Below, one piece after another: positions 1 through 6,932 of a stretch of 25,915 bases of DNA (its first letter is position 1; each line of letters begins with the position of its first letter). A program made the translations under genes and the position numbers. Source of the stretch: a virus; IMG/VR virus record IMGVR_UViG_3300044641_003672, positions 1 through 25,915 of that record. One strand, given 5' to 3'. Under the pieces are notes generated by a model. It ran no database searches, had not been told where the DNA came from, and worked only from the letters and a program-made list of their open reading frames with translations.

Positions 1-78
1 GTTGTAAAAAACGAATTACTTACTCAGATATTGGATAAGTTAGATAAACACAAAGGAGACAGAGATGTTACAAAATAA
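1..78 (+). CDS. C-terminal fragment of an unknown protein
   Basis: The frame is open from the first base of the window and stops at TAA 76-78, giving about 25 residues rich in Lys, Asp and Leu. The true start lies upstream of the window. The last 14 bases overlap the start of the next gene, a typical phage junction. The next gene's ribosome-binding site (AAGGAG near 52-57) lies inside this reading frame. The fragment is too short to identify. Confidence 0.5.
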   Translation, partial: VVKNELLTQILDKLDKHKGDRDVTK

Positions 79-418
79 GCAAAACATTTTATTGGTTTTA
101 GTAATTGTATTAATAGGTTATAATATATTTACTACAAACAATATTAGAACAGACGTTAAAGGATATGAAGCTAGAATAGAATCAGTCCAAACTAAAATTG
201 ATTCAGCCCAAGTAATCAATAAACAAATCGACGTTAAAATCGATTCAGTAAAAGAGAATGTAATTTCTATCACAAAAGAGATTCATCATATAGATAATAC
301 CATAACAATTGTAAAAAAACAAACAGATGAAAAAATTAATACTGTTGATAAGTTTTCTAATGCTGAGCTTGAATTCTTTTTCACAAACAGATACAACGAA
401 AGTAACACTACCAACTAA
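65..418 (+). CDS. Membrane-anchored coiled-coil protein, possible i-spanin-like
   Basis: This 117-residue protein has one hydrophobic segment at about residues 8-24, preceded by a short Lys-containing N-terminus. A long polar, heptad-like Ile/Val/Lys/Asp-rich region follows to about residue 95, so it looks like an N-in/C-out anchored coiled coil. Its start is supported by an AAGGAG Shine-Dalgarno sequence about 8 bases upstream, one of the few clear ones in the window. Its last 92 bases overlap the next gene in another frame. Inner-membrane spanins (Rz type) have this topology and are often overlapped out of frame by their partner, so a lysis role is a reasonable inference. No sequence motif proves it; tail or other membrane-associated functions remain possible. 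Confidence 0.6.
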   Translation: MLQNKQNILLVLVIVLIGYNIFTTNNIRTDVKGYEARIESVQTKIDSAQVINKQIDVKIDSVKENVISITKEIHHIDNTITIVKKQTDEKINTVDKFSNAELEFFFTNRYNESNTTN

Positions 419-728
419 GGTAGTAAGACTAGCAGCAAAAGATTTAGTTCGTTATGATGGATGTAAGGTAGAATTAAAACTTACTCAAGACAAAGTAATT
501 AAATTACAGGAAAGAGAAGTACAAAAAGATACTATCATAAACTTCTTAACTGTTAAAGATAAAAACAATCAATTCATTATTGGTCAGAAAGATGTTCAAA
601 TTGGAGAATATAAAGGTATGACTGATGACTTGAAGAAAGAATTAAAAGGACAAAGGAATAAAACATTCTTATATAAGGTAGGAACCTTTATAGGGATAGC
701 AACTTCACTCTACTTATTTGTAAAATAA
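327..728 (+). CDS. Exported protein with C-terminal membrane segment, possible spanin/lysis partner
   Basis: This 133-residue protein begins with a clear Sec signal peptide: MKK, then a hydrophobic core to about residue 16, then NSFSQ. Cleavage before Gln20 is a common flavobacterial pattern. There is no lipobox cysteine; the only Cys is residue 46. The middle (about 30-110) is charged and likely helical, and a second hydrophobic segment lies at about 114-132 at the extreme C-terminus. The mature protein would hang in the periplasm from a C-terminal inner-membrane anchor. The start lies inside the preceding coiled-coil membrane gene, in another frame. The overlap and topology recall spanin pairs or single-chain u-spanins, but the missing lipoprotein signal weakens that. 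The gene is followed by a terminator. Confidence 0.65.
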   Translation: MKKLILLISFLMLSLNSFSQTDTTKVTLPTKVVRLAAKDLVRYDGCKVELKLTQDKVIKLQEREVQKDTIINFLTVKDKNNQFIIGQKDVQIGEYKGMTDDLKKELKGQRNKTFLYKVGTFIGIATSLYLFVK

Positions 729-736
729 ACTAAATA

Positions 737-761
737 AGGCTTGCATTCGCAGGTCTTTTTT
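737..761 (+). terminator. Rho-independent terminator
   Basis: An 8-bp stem (AGGCTTGC with GCAGGTCT, including two G-T wobbles) closes a four-base ATTC loop and runs into a T tract at 756-761. It lies just after the stop codon of the exported protein gene (726-728). It overlaps the -33 element of the next promoter. Confidence 0.7.
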
Positions 762-771
762 GTTATATTAT
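741..771 (+). promoter_or_regulatory. Bacteroidota-type promoter before the DUF3310 gene
   Basis: TTGC at 741-744 is followed, 23 bases from its first T, by TATATTAT at 764-771. The spacing is identical to the five other promoters listed here. The start codon of the DUF3310 gene is 20 bases beyond the -7 box. The -33 element sits inside the 5' arm of the terminator stem. Confidence 0.6.
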
Positions 772-791
772 AGTTATATAAAAATGTTATT

Positions 792-1061
792 ATGAACCAA
801 AGAGAAGCCATCTTTACTATTGACGAACCAAGTCAAAAGAAAGAACTAGTCAATCATCCTCAACATTACGGAGGAAAAGATAATCCATACGAAGCCATTA
901 AAGTTATTGAAGCCTGGAAGTTAGGTTTCTGTTTAGGAAATACTGTTAAGTATATTTCAAGAGCTGGAAAGAAAGACAACACAGTCCAGGAGCTTGAAAA
1001 AGCTTTATGGTATTTAAAAAGAGAAATCAAAAACTTAAAAGATGGCAAAGAAAATTCTTAA
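792..1061 (+). CDS. DUF3310 phage protein
   Basis: This 89-residue protein matches the DUF3310 (SaV-like) family, which is found almost only in phages, often near nucleotide-metabolism or replication genes. Visible signatures are NHPQHYGG at residues 21-28, the stretch around EAWKLGFCLGNTVKYISRAG at about 40-59, and the Leu/Lys-rich helix ending ALWYLKREI. The family's length is normally about 60-100 residues, so the gene is complete. Its biochemical function is not established. It begins 20 bases after a promoter -7 box and its end overlaps the nuclease gene by 20 bases, suggesting co-transcription. Confidence 0.85.
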   Translation: MNQREAIFTIDEPSQKKELVNHPQHYGGKDNPYEAIKVIEAWKLGFCLGNTVKYISRAGKKDNTVQELEKALWYLKREIKNLKDGKENS

Positions 1062-1983
1062 ACAGGTAAAGCTGATAAGAGACTTCTGTAATCCAGTTAT
1101 TGATTATAATATCAGCAAATCCATATCGTATAGTCAAACCCTAGCATACAATACCTGTCCACATCAATGGGCATTGAAGTATGTTAAAGGACTACAGGAA
1201 TACAAGCCTTCCATTCATACAGTCTTTGGTACAGCAGTACATGAGGTGATGCAGGAATGGTTAACAGAACTGTACGAAGGAACTGTAAAGAAGTCAAGCG
1301 AAATGGACTTCAAACAAATGCTTCACGAAAAACTATTTACCATTTATGCTCAAGAGAAAGAAAAGTATGGAAATCATTTTTCTACTTCTGAGGAACTTTC
1401 TGAGTTTCATAATGATGGTGTTGAGATTCTAGAGTACGTTCGTAAGAAACGCTCTGTTTACTTTGGAACCAAGTATTATAAGTTGGTTGGAGTAGAGATT
1501 CCACTTATACATAAAATAGCTGACAATGTTTTCTTTAAAGGATATATTGATATTGTTCTATACGATGACCAGGATGATAAGTATATCATTTTAGATATCA
1601 AAACATCTACATCAGGATGGAATGATTGGGCAAAGAAGGATGATAAAAAGCTAGCACAGCTTCTTTTATATAAAGAATTTCTAGCAAGACAATTCAATAT
1701 TGATGTAGAGAAAGTAGATGTAAAGTATTTCATTGTTAAAAGAAAGGTTCCAGCCAATCCTGAGTTTCCAGCAATGGGAAGAAGAGTTCAAGAGTTTGTT
1801 CCTCCTTCAGGAAAGATTAAAAGAGGCCAAGCAACAACCGCACTTACAAAATTTATCAATGATGCTTTTGATAGCAACGGACAATATATTGATAAGGAGT
1901 ATGACAAGACTCCTTCAAGATCAAACTGTATGTTTTGTGAGTTTAAAGGTACCGAGCATTGTCATGCAGGGGTTTTGGGATAG
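1042..1983 (+). CDS. PD-(D/E)XK exonuclease, Cas4/RecB-like, with probable Fe-S cluster
   Basis: This 313-residue protein has the RecB/Cas4/AddB-type nuclease layout. A GTAVHE motif (His67) is followed by the metal-binding core GYID (Asp170) and LDIKTS (Asp185, Lys187), then a QLLLY helix (Gln206). Four cysteines fit the AddB/Cas4 iron-sulphur arrangement: one N-terminal (Cys39, in NTCPHQW) and three C-terminal (Cys296, Cys299, Cys307; C-x2-C-x7-C). Such enzymes degrade or process DNA ends in a metal-dependent way. In phages they are linked to recombination, replication or host DNA breakdown. No helicase domain is fused. The gene overlaps the DUF3310 gene by 20 bases. The exact role (recombination exonuclease versus Cas4-like end processing) cannot be told from sequence. 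Confidence 0.85.
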   Translation: MAKKILKQVKLIRDFCNPVIDYNISKSISYSQTLAYNTCPHQWALKYVKGLQEYKPSIHTVFGTAVHEVMQEWLTELYEGTVKKSSEMDFKQMLHEKLFTIYAQEKEKYGNHFSTSEELSEFHNDGVEILEYVRKKRSVYFGTKYYKLVGVEIPLIHKIADNVFFKGYIDIVLYDDQDDKYIILDIKTSTSGWNDWAKKDDKKLAQLLLYKEFLARQFNIDVEKVDVKYFIVKRKVPANPEFPAMGRRVQEFVPPSGKIKRGQATTALTKFINDAFDSNGQYIDKEYDKTPSRSNCMFCEFKGTEHCHAGVLG

Positions 1984-2018
1984 TAGTATATTTATATATA
2001 AATATAAGTATATAAACT

Positions 2019-2201
2019 ATGAACACTAAAAAACTAACATCAGTTAAAGTAGAAGAGGATCTTTTACAAGAATTTAAAGAGCAATGCGTAAGAGATAAAT
2101 TTTCTCTACAAAAGCTTGTAGACAGAGCAATTTTTTTGTATATTACAGAAGACGGCTTTAAACAAAGGTTACGTACACAAACAGATATTAAATTAAAATA
2201 G
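2019..2201 (+). CDS. Small ribbon-helix-helix DNA-binding protein
   Basis: This 60-residue protein shows the CopG/Arc-type pattern. A short beta strand (LTSVKVEEDL, about residues 6-15) is followed by helix one (LLQEFKEQCVRDK), a turn with FSLQKLVD, and helix two running into AIFLYITED. Proteins of this fold dimerise to form a two-stranded sheet that reads the major groove, and often act as repressors or antitoxins. No toxin partner lies beside it: the nuclease is upstream and a glycosyltransferase follows 4 bases after its stop. An AT-rich 35-base gap precedes it. It may regulate the downstream glycan operon, but that is inference from position only. Confidence 0.65.
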   Translation: MNTKKLTSVKVEEDLLQEFKEQCVRDKFSLQKLVDRAIFLYITEDGFKQRLRTQTDIKLK

Positions 2202-2205
2202 TTAC

Positions 2206-3648
2206 ATGAAAGAAAAATTTCGTTATGTTAAGAAAGAGGATCGTAAAAAGATTCTTTTGTTATGCGATGATATTAGGATGCATTCCGGTATCGCAACTAT
2301 GGCCAGAGAGATTGTTGTAGGAACATCTCACCACTTTAACTGGATCAACCTTGGAGCAGCCATCAACCATCCTGAAGCAGGAAAAGGTTTTGACATCTCA
2401 GCTGAGGTAAATAGATTAAATGGAATAGATGATGCAGATGTAAGAGTACTTCCCAACAACGGTTATGGGGATGCAATGCAAATTAGAGCTCTGATAACTC
2501 AAGAGAAGCCAGATGCTATTTTCATCTTTACTGATCCAAGATATTGGACTTGGTTGTTTGAACTAGAAAGAGAGATTAGAAACGAAATTCCTTTGATGTA
2601 CTTAAACATTTGGGATGACTATCCAGCACCTCTTTACAACAAACCTTATTATGAGTCGTGTGATTTATTAATGGCAATCTCAAAACAAACTAAGAATATT
2701 AATGAAATAGTTTTAGGTGAGACAGCTAAGGATAAAATTATTAAATACGTTCCTCACGGAATCAATCACGAGCATTTCTTTCCAATGACCTCGGTAGATC
2801 AATTAAAAGTACTAGGTGAGTTTAAAAAGAATCTATTCCAAGGAAAAGATATTGAATTCGTAGCATTCTTCAACTCTAGAAACATCAGAAGAAAATCTCC
2901 AGGAGATGTAATTCTTTCTTACAGAATGTTCTGCGATATGATTGGAGAAGAAAAAGCTAAAAAATGTGCTCTAGTAATGCATACACAAGCTGTAGATGAA
3001 AATGGTACAGACCTTTACGCAGTAAGAGAAGCTATTTGTGATGATAGTTATGTCAATGTATTTTTCTCTCAAGAGAGATTAGATACTCCTCAAATGAATT
3101 TACTTTACAATATAGCAGACGTTGGAATACTTATCACTTCAAACGAAGGATGGGGATTATCTTTAACAGAGACTATGATGGCAGGTAAGATGATTATTGC
3201 CAACGTAACTGGAGGTATGCAAGATCAAATGAGATTTACAGATGAGAACGGTAAGTGGATTGATTTTACTCCAGACTTCCCTTCTAACCATAGAGGTACC
3301 TACAAACAGCATGGAGAGTGGGCAGTACCAGTTTATCCTTCAAACATATCTTTAGTAGGATCAGTTCCAACTCCTTACATCTTCGATGACAGATGTGCAC
3401 CAGAAGATGTAGCAAAGGCATTGGAAGAGGTTTACAACATGGGTAAAGAGGAAAGAGATAGAAGAGGATTAGCAGCTAGAGAATGGGTAACATCAGATGA
3501 ATCAGGAATGTCAGCACGTCAGATGTGTGAGAATGTAATTGATTCAATGGATGAATCATTTCAAAAGTTTACTCCTAGATCTAGATTTGATCTAATAAAA
3601 GTAACCGACCGACCAAAAAAATATATCACACATAAATTAATATACTAG
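2206..3648 (+). CDS. GT4-family glycosyltransferase
   Basis: This 480-residue GT-B fold enzyme opens the glycan cassette. The N-terminal Rossmann domain begins with KKILLLCDD and the HSGIAT loop (about residues 14-31). The C-terminal nucleotide-sugar domain carries the retaining-GT E-x7-E motif in EGWGLSLTE (Glu314 and Glu322), followed by a Gly-rich TGGMQDQ loop. GT4 enzymes transfer a sugar from an NDP-sugar (hexose, GlcNAc, fucose and others) with retention. The donor and acceptor cannot be assigned. No membrane segment or signal peptide is present, so it should act in the cytoplasm. The next gene, also a GT4 enzyme, starts 2 bases after the stop. Confidence 0.85.
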   Translation: MKEKFRYVKKEDRKKILLLCDDIRMHSGIATMAREIVVGTSHHFNWINLGAAINHPEAGKGFDISAEVNRLNGIDDADVRVLPNNGYGDAMQIRALITQEKPDAIFIFTDPRYWTWLFELEREIRNEIPLMYLNIWDDYPAPLYNKPYYESCDLLMAISKQTKNINEIVLGETAKDKIIKYVPHGINHEHFFPMTSVDQLKVLGEFKKNLFQGKDIEFVAFFNSRNIRRKSPGDVILSYRMFCDMIGEEKAKKCALVMHTQAVDENGTDLYAVREAICDDSYVNVFFSQERLDTPQMNLLYNIADVGILITSNEGWGLSLTETMMAGKMIIANVTGGMQDQMRFTDENGKWIDFTPDFPSNHRGTYKQHGEWAVPVYPSNISLVGSVPTPYIFDDRCAPEDVAKALEEVYNMGKEERDRRGLAAREWVTSDESGMSARQMCENVIDSMDESFQKFTPRSRFDLIKVTDRPKKYITHKLIY

Positions 3649-3650
3649 TT

Positions 3651-4937
3651 ATGAGCAAACCTACATTAGTAGTAAGTTGTCCAATCGACACCTACTCAGG
3701 ATATGGAGCAAGAGCAAGAGATTTTGTACAATCAATTATAGATTTAGACAAGTACGATGTAAAGATCCTAGGACAGAGATGGGGAGGAACAAGATTTGGA
3801 TATTTAAAAGATCATGGAAACACTTCTTTGAGTTCTAGAATTATTCCACAACTAACACAACAGCCAGACATCTGGATTCAGATTACAGTACCGAATGAAT
3901 TTCAAAAGGTAGGTAAATATAACATTGGAGTAACAGCAGGAATTGAAACTACACTTTGTGATCCTTCTTGGATACAAGGATGTAACAATATGGATTTAGT
4001 TTTAGTATCAGCACAGCATGCTAAGAAAGTATTTGAAGAAAGTAAATTTAACATGCAAGATAGTCAGACCGGTCAGATCACAGGTACAGTTGAGTTAAAA
4101 ACTAAAGTTGAAGTAGTATTTGAAGGAGCTGATATAGAAAAGTATACGCCATTAGCACTTCCAGTAAAACTAGACTTAAACGATATACCAGAGATGTTCT
4201 GCTTCTTAACAATAGGACACTGGCTTCCAGGAGCATTAGGAGAGGATAGAAAGAATATTGGATATACTATTAAAGCGTTCCTTGAAACATTTAAAAATAA
4301 AAAAGCAGCACCAGCACTTATTTTAAAAGTACAAGTGGGTTCAGGAACATCTATTATGGATAGAGATGAAGTGTTAAAAAGAATTGATGCAATAAGAAAA
4401 ACAGTAAAAGGAAAGTTGCCAAACGTTTACTTGTTACATGGAGATTTGTCTGATGCAGAAATAAATGAGCTGTATAACCATGGTAAGGTAAAAGCAATGA
4501 TCTCTTTAACAAAAGGAGAAGGATTTGGAAGACCATTACTTGAATTTAGTTTAGTAAACAAACCAATTATAGCTTCAGGATGGTCAGGTCATACTGATTT
4601 CTTAGACAATCAATTCACAAAACAAATTGGAGGAAATTTACAAAACGTACACCCATCAGCTGTAGTAGATAAAATGATCTTAGCAGAGAGTCAATGGTTT
4701 AAGCCAGATGATGCTCTTACAGGAAAGGCTTTGAAGGATGTGTTTGAGGATTATAAAGTTTATAAGGAATTGGCAAAGAGACAAGGACATAGGTCAAGAA
4801 CACAATTCTCATATGAAAAGATGAGAGAAACGCTAGATACCATTCTAACACAGTACATCCCTGAGTTTCCTAAGCAGGTACAGCTAAAGCTACCTACGCT
4901 TAAGAAAATAGAATTACCTAAATTGAAAAAAGTATAA
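3651..4937 (+). CDS. GT4-family glycosyltransferase
   Basis: This 428-residue GT-B enzyme is distinct from its upstream neighbour. The N-terminal domain starts at PTLVVSCPIDTYSGYGARAR (about residues 4-23), a glycine-rich acceptor-side loop common in GT4 proteins. The C-terminal domain has the E-x7-E motif as EGFGRPLLE (Glu290 and Glu298), then SGWSGHTDFL. The tail from about residue 405 is Lys/Leu/Pro-rich and may be disordered. It is soluble and cytoplasmic by sequence. The stop codon overlaps the start of the zinc-ribbon gene in a TAATG junction, so the two are probably translationally coupled. The sugar specificity is unknown. Confidence 0.85.
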   Translation: MSKPTLVVSCPIDTYSGYGARARDFVQSIIDLDKYDVKILGQRWGGTRFGYLKDHGNTSLSSRIIPQLTQQPDIWIQITVPNEFQKVGKYNIGVTAGIETTLCDPSWIQGCNNMDLVLVSAQHAKKVFEESKFNMQDSQTGQITGTVELKTKVEVVFEGADIEKYTPLALPVKLDLNDIPEMFCFLTIGHWLPGALGEDRKNIGYTIKAFLETFKNKKAAPALILKVQVGSGTSIMDRDEVLKRIDAIRKTVKGKLPNVYLLHGDLSDAEINELYNHGKVKAMISLTKGEGFGRPLLEFSLVNKPIIASGWSGHTDFLDNQFTKQIGGNLQNVHPSAVVDKMILAESQWFKPDDALTGKALKDVFEDYKVYKELAKRQGHRSRTQFSYEKMRETLDTILTQYIPEFPKQVQLKLPTLKKIELPKLKKV

Positions 4938-5395
4938 TGGAAGAAAAAATGTCAATTTGCCCACACTGTGGAGGAAATGCTTGCTATGAGCAAGTAATAA
5001 ACGAAGAAGTAACAACAAGCTTTTGCTTTGGTTGTGGATATTCAACTTCAACTCTAATGGTTGAAGGAGGAGAATTGGTAAACAAAACTCTAGAAACATC
5101 ACCAGAACTATACAAAGATCTTATGTTCATAAGTGAGGATAAGAAAGTTTGGTTCCCTTCCACAGTTACTCTTCCTAATAAAGGAATGGTGTTCCTAGAT
5201 GGAAATTCAAAAGACAATTGGAGATGGGCTGCGGTAAACTCTATTGAGATCTTAGAAGAAGAAAAAGCAAAGTTTCCAAAAGATCAGACAACTAAAATGG
5301 ATATGAAGAATATCAAACATTTTGAAAAAGAAGACTTCATGGAAGCATTGGATGCTATTAACTTCTTTGATGTAGAAGTTGCAGAATCAAAATAG
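4937..5395 (+). CDS. Zinc-ribbon protein of unknown function
   Basis: This 152-residue protein has an N-terminal Cys4 zinc ribbon: CPHCGG (Cys8, Cys11) and CFGCGY (Cys30, Cys33). A second half of about 110 residues follows with no recognised domain; it contains a WFPSTVTLPNKG segment and a Trp-rich DNWRWAAVN segment and ends in an acidic helix. It sits inside the glycan cassette but resembles no sugar enzyme. The start overlaps the stop of the preceding GT4 gene by one base. The last part of the coding region contains the -33 element of the promoter for the next gene. It could be a regulator, or a scaffold binding nucleic acid or protein. Confidence 0.6.
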   Translation: MEEKMSICPHCGGNACYEQVINEEVTTSFCFGCGYSTSTLMVEGGELVNKTLETSPELYKDLMFISEDKKVWFPSTVTLPNKGMVFLDGNSKDNWRWAAVNSIEILEEEKAKFPKDQTTKMDMKNIKHFEKEDFMEALDAINFFDVEVAESK

Positions 5396-5409
5396 ATTTT
5401 ATATCTTAA
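5379..5409 (+). promoter_or_regulatory. Promoter with near-leaderless start before the GT2 gene
   Basis: TTGC at 5379-5382 is 23 bases from TATCTTAA at 5402-5409, the same spacing as the other promoters here. The -33 element lies inside the end of the zinc-ribbon gene. The next ATG (5414) begins only 4 bases after the -7 box. A transcript from this site would have almost no leader. Confidence 0.5.
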
Positions 5410-5413
5410 TAGT

Positions 5414-6037
5414 ATGAAAATAAGTTATGCAATAACAGTTTGTAATGAGTTTCTTGAAATACAGAAGCTCGTTACATTTCTTTTACAAACTAAAAGGCGA
5501 GAAGATGAGATAGTAATTCTCTATGACCAAGGTAATGGAGACAAAGGAATTGAAGAATACCTTAGAAGTAAATCAGTAAATGGAGCTTTTAATTGGCACT
5601 CAGGAACATTTGAAGGGCATTTTGCTAATTGGAAAAACAAATTAACATCTTTATGTAATGGAGATTATATCTTTAATATAGATGCAGACGAACTCCCAAC
5701 TGAAGACCTTATTGTAAACCTTCCTCACATTCTAGAAATAAATCAAGAAGTAGACGTATTTCGTGTACCAAGAGTTAATACCGTACAAGGATTAACACCT
5801 CAGCATATTCAGAAATGGGGATGGAGTGTAAACGAAAAAGGATGGGTGAACTGGCCTGACTATCAATGGAGAATTTACAAAAACATTCCTGAGATAAAAT
5901 GGAAAAATAAAGTCCACGAAGTCCTAGAAGGATACAAAACTCTATCACTATTACCGTTACATGAAGATTATTCTATATACCATCCAAAGACAATAACTAA
6001 ACAAGAAAAACAAAATAATTATTATGAAACACTCTAA
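5414..6037 (+). CDS. GT2-family glycosyltransferase
   Basis: This 207-residue GT-A enzyme has the usual opening beta strand (ISYAITVCNE, residues 3-12) and a metal-binding DADE motif at Asp90-Glu93. A QWRIYKN and KVHEVL segment (about 151-170) is typical of the WaaE/SunS-like branch of family 2. It is slightly short for a GT2 but ends naturally. It would transfer a sugar from an NDP-sugar with inversion; donor and acceptor are unknown. No transmembrane helix is present. The end overlaps the GDP-fucose synthase gene by 14 bases, so it heads a coupled run of sugar genes. Confidence 0.8.
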   Translation: MKISYAITVCNEFLEIQKLVTFLLQTKRREDEIVILYDQGNGDKGIEEYLRSKSVNGAFNWHSGTFEGHFANWKNKLTSLCNGDYIFNIDADELPTEDLIVNLPHILEINQEVDVFRVPRVNTVQGLTPQHIQKWGWSVNEKGWVNWPDYQWRIYKNIPEIKWKNKVHEVLEGYKTLSLLPLHEDYSIYHPKTITKQEKQNNYYETL

Positions 6038-6932
6038 ACTACTAGTAACAGGAGGAAAAGGATTAGTCGGTTCAGCAATTGATGCTGATATAAAATTAGG
6101 AAGGGAGTTTGACCTAACCAGCCCAGGAGAAACTCTAAAGGCTTTTAGGGGACATAAACCAACTCACGTTATTCATTGTGCAGGAAAGGTAGGAGGTCTT
6201 GGAGGAAATATGAAGTACAAAGGAGAGTACTTATATGATAACGTAATGATCAATACAAATGTAATTGAATCAGCTAGACTGGCTGGGGTTACAAATCTAG
6301 TATCATTCCTGTCTACCTGTGTATTTCCTGACAAGGTAAACTATCCTTTAACAGAAGATCAAATCCATAATGGCTTTCCTCATAACTCAAACTATCCATA
6401 TGCTTACGCAAAACGTCTAGCAGATATACAGATTAGAGCTTATAGGGAGCAGTATGGATTAAAGTATACTTCTGTAATTCCAACTAACATCTACGGTCCA
6501 AATGATAATTTCTCTTTAGAACATGGACATGTAGTGCCAATGCTTCTACATAAAATGTACTTGGCAATACAAAATAAAACAGACTTTAAAGTATGGGGTA
6601 CAGGTAAGCCTTTGAGAGAATTTATTTACTCTAAAGATGTAGCCGAATTATCTAAATGGGCTGTTGAGAATTATGATGAAGAAGAACCAATAATCTTCAC
6701 AACCTCAGAGGAAATAAGCATAAAGAACTTAGTAGGATTAATAGCTGAGGAATTTAACTATAAAGGAAATATTATTTTTGAATCAGATAAACCAGACGGA
6801 CAGTTTAGAAAGCCTTCCTCAAATGAGAAGCTAAAAAGATATCTTCCGAACTTTAAATACACTCCAATTGAGCAAGGAATAAAGGAAACAGTTAAATGGT
6901 TTATAGAAAATTACGACAATGCAAGAAAGTAA
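6024..6932 (+). CDS. fcl: GDP-L-fucose synthase (GDP-4-keto-6-deoxymannose 3,5-epimerase/4-reductase)
   Basis: This 302-residue SDR enzyme completes GDP-L-fucose synthesis from GDP-4-keto-6-deoxymannose using NADPH. A Rossmann TGGKGLVG loop lies at residues 9-16. The active-site set expected from the E. coli enzyme is present: Ser97 and Cys99 in STCVF, the Tyr126-x3-Lys130 pair in YPYAYAKR, and His169 in GHVVP. Other family blocks are NIYGPNDNF, WGTGKPLREF and DKPDGQFRK. Length is close to the usual 310-320. It overlaps the upstream GT2 gene by 14 bases and the downstream Gmd gene by 14 bases, so the two pathway enzymes are tightly coupled. A ColC-type epimerase for colitose is an alternative, but the sequence reads as a normal fucose synthase. 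Confidence 0.9.
   Translation: MKHSKLLVTGGKGLVGSAIDADIKLGREFDLTSPGETLKAFRGHKPTHVIHCAGKVGGLGGNMKYKGEYLYDNVMINTNVIESARLAGVTNLVSFLSTCVFPDKVNYPLTEDQIHNGFPHNSNYPYAYAKRLADIQIRAYREQYGLKYTSVIPTNIYGPNDNFSLEHGHVVPMLLHKMYLAIQNKTDFKVWGTGKPLREFIYSKDVAELSKWAVENYDEEEPIIFTTSEEISIKNLVGLIAEEFNYKGNIIFESDKPDGQFRKPSSNEKLKRYLPNFKYTPIEQGIKETVKWFIENYDNARK

Noticed and set aside
1975-2006. Possible promoter before the ribbon-helix-helix gene
   Set aside because: TTG at 1975 and AT-rich DNA near 1998 are present, but no -7 box occurs at the 23-base spacing. Ordinary AT-rich leader is as likely.
1733-2029. Plus-strand frame overlapping the end of the nuclease gene
   Set aside because: It is out of frame with a well-supported nuclease and shows no domain; overlapping about 250 bases of a conserved gene is unlikely.
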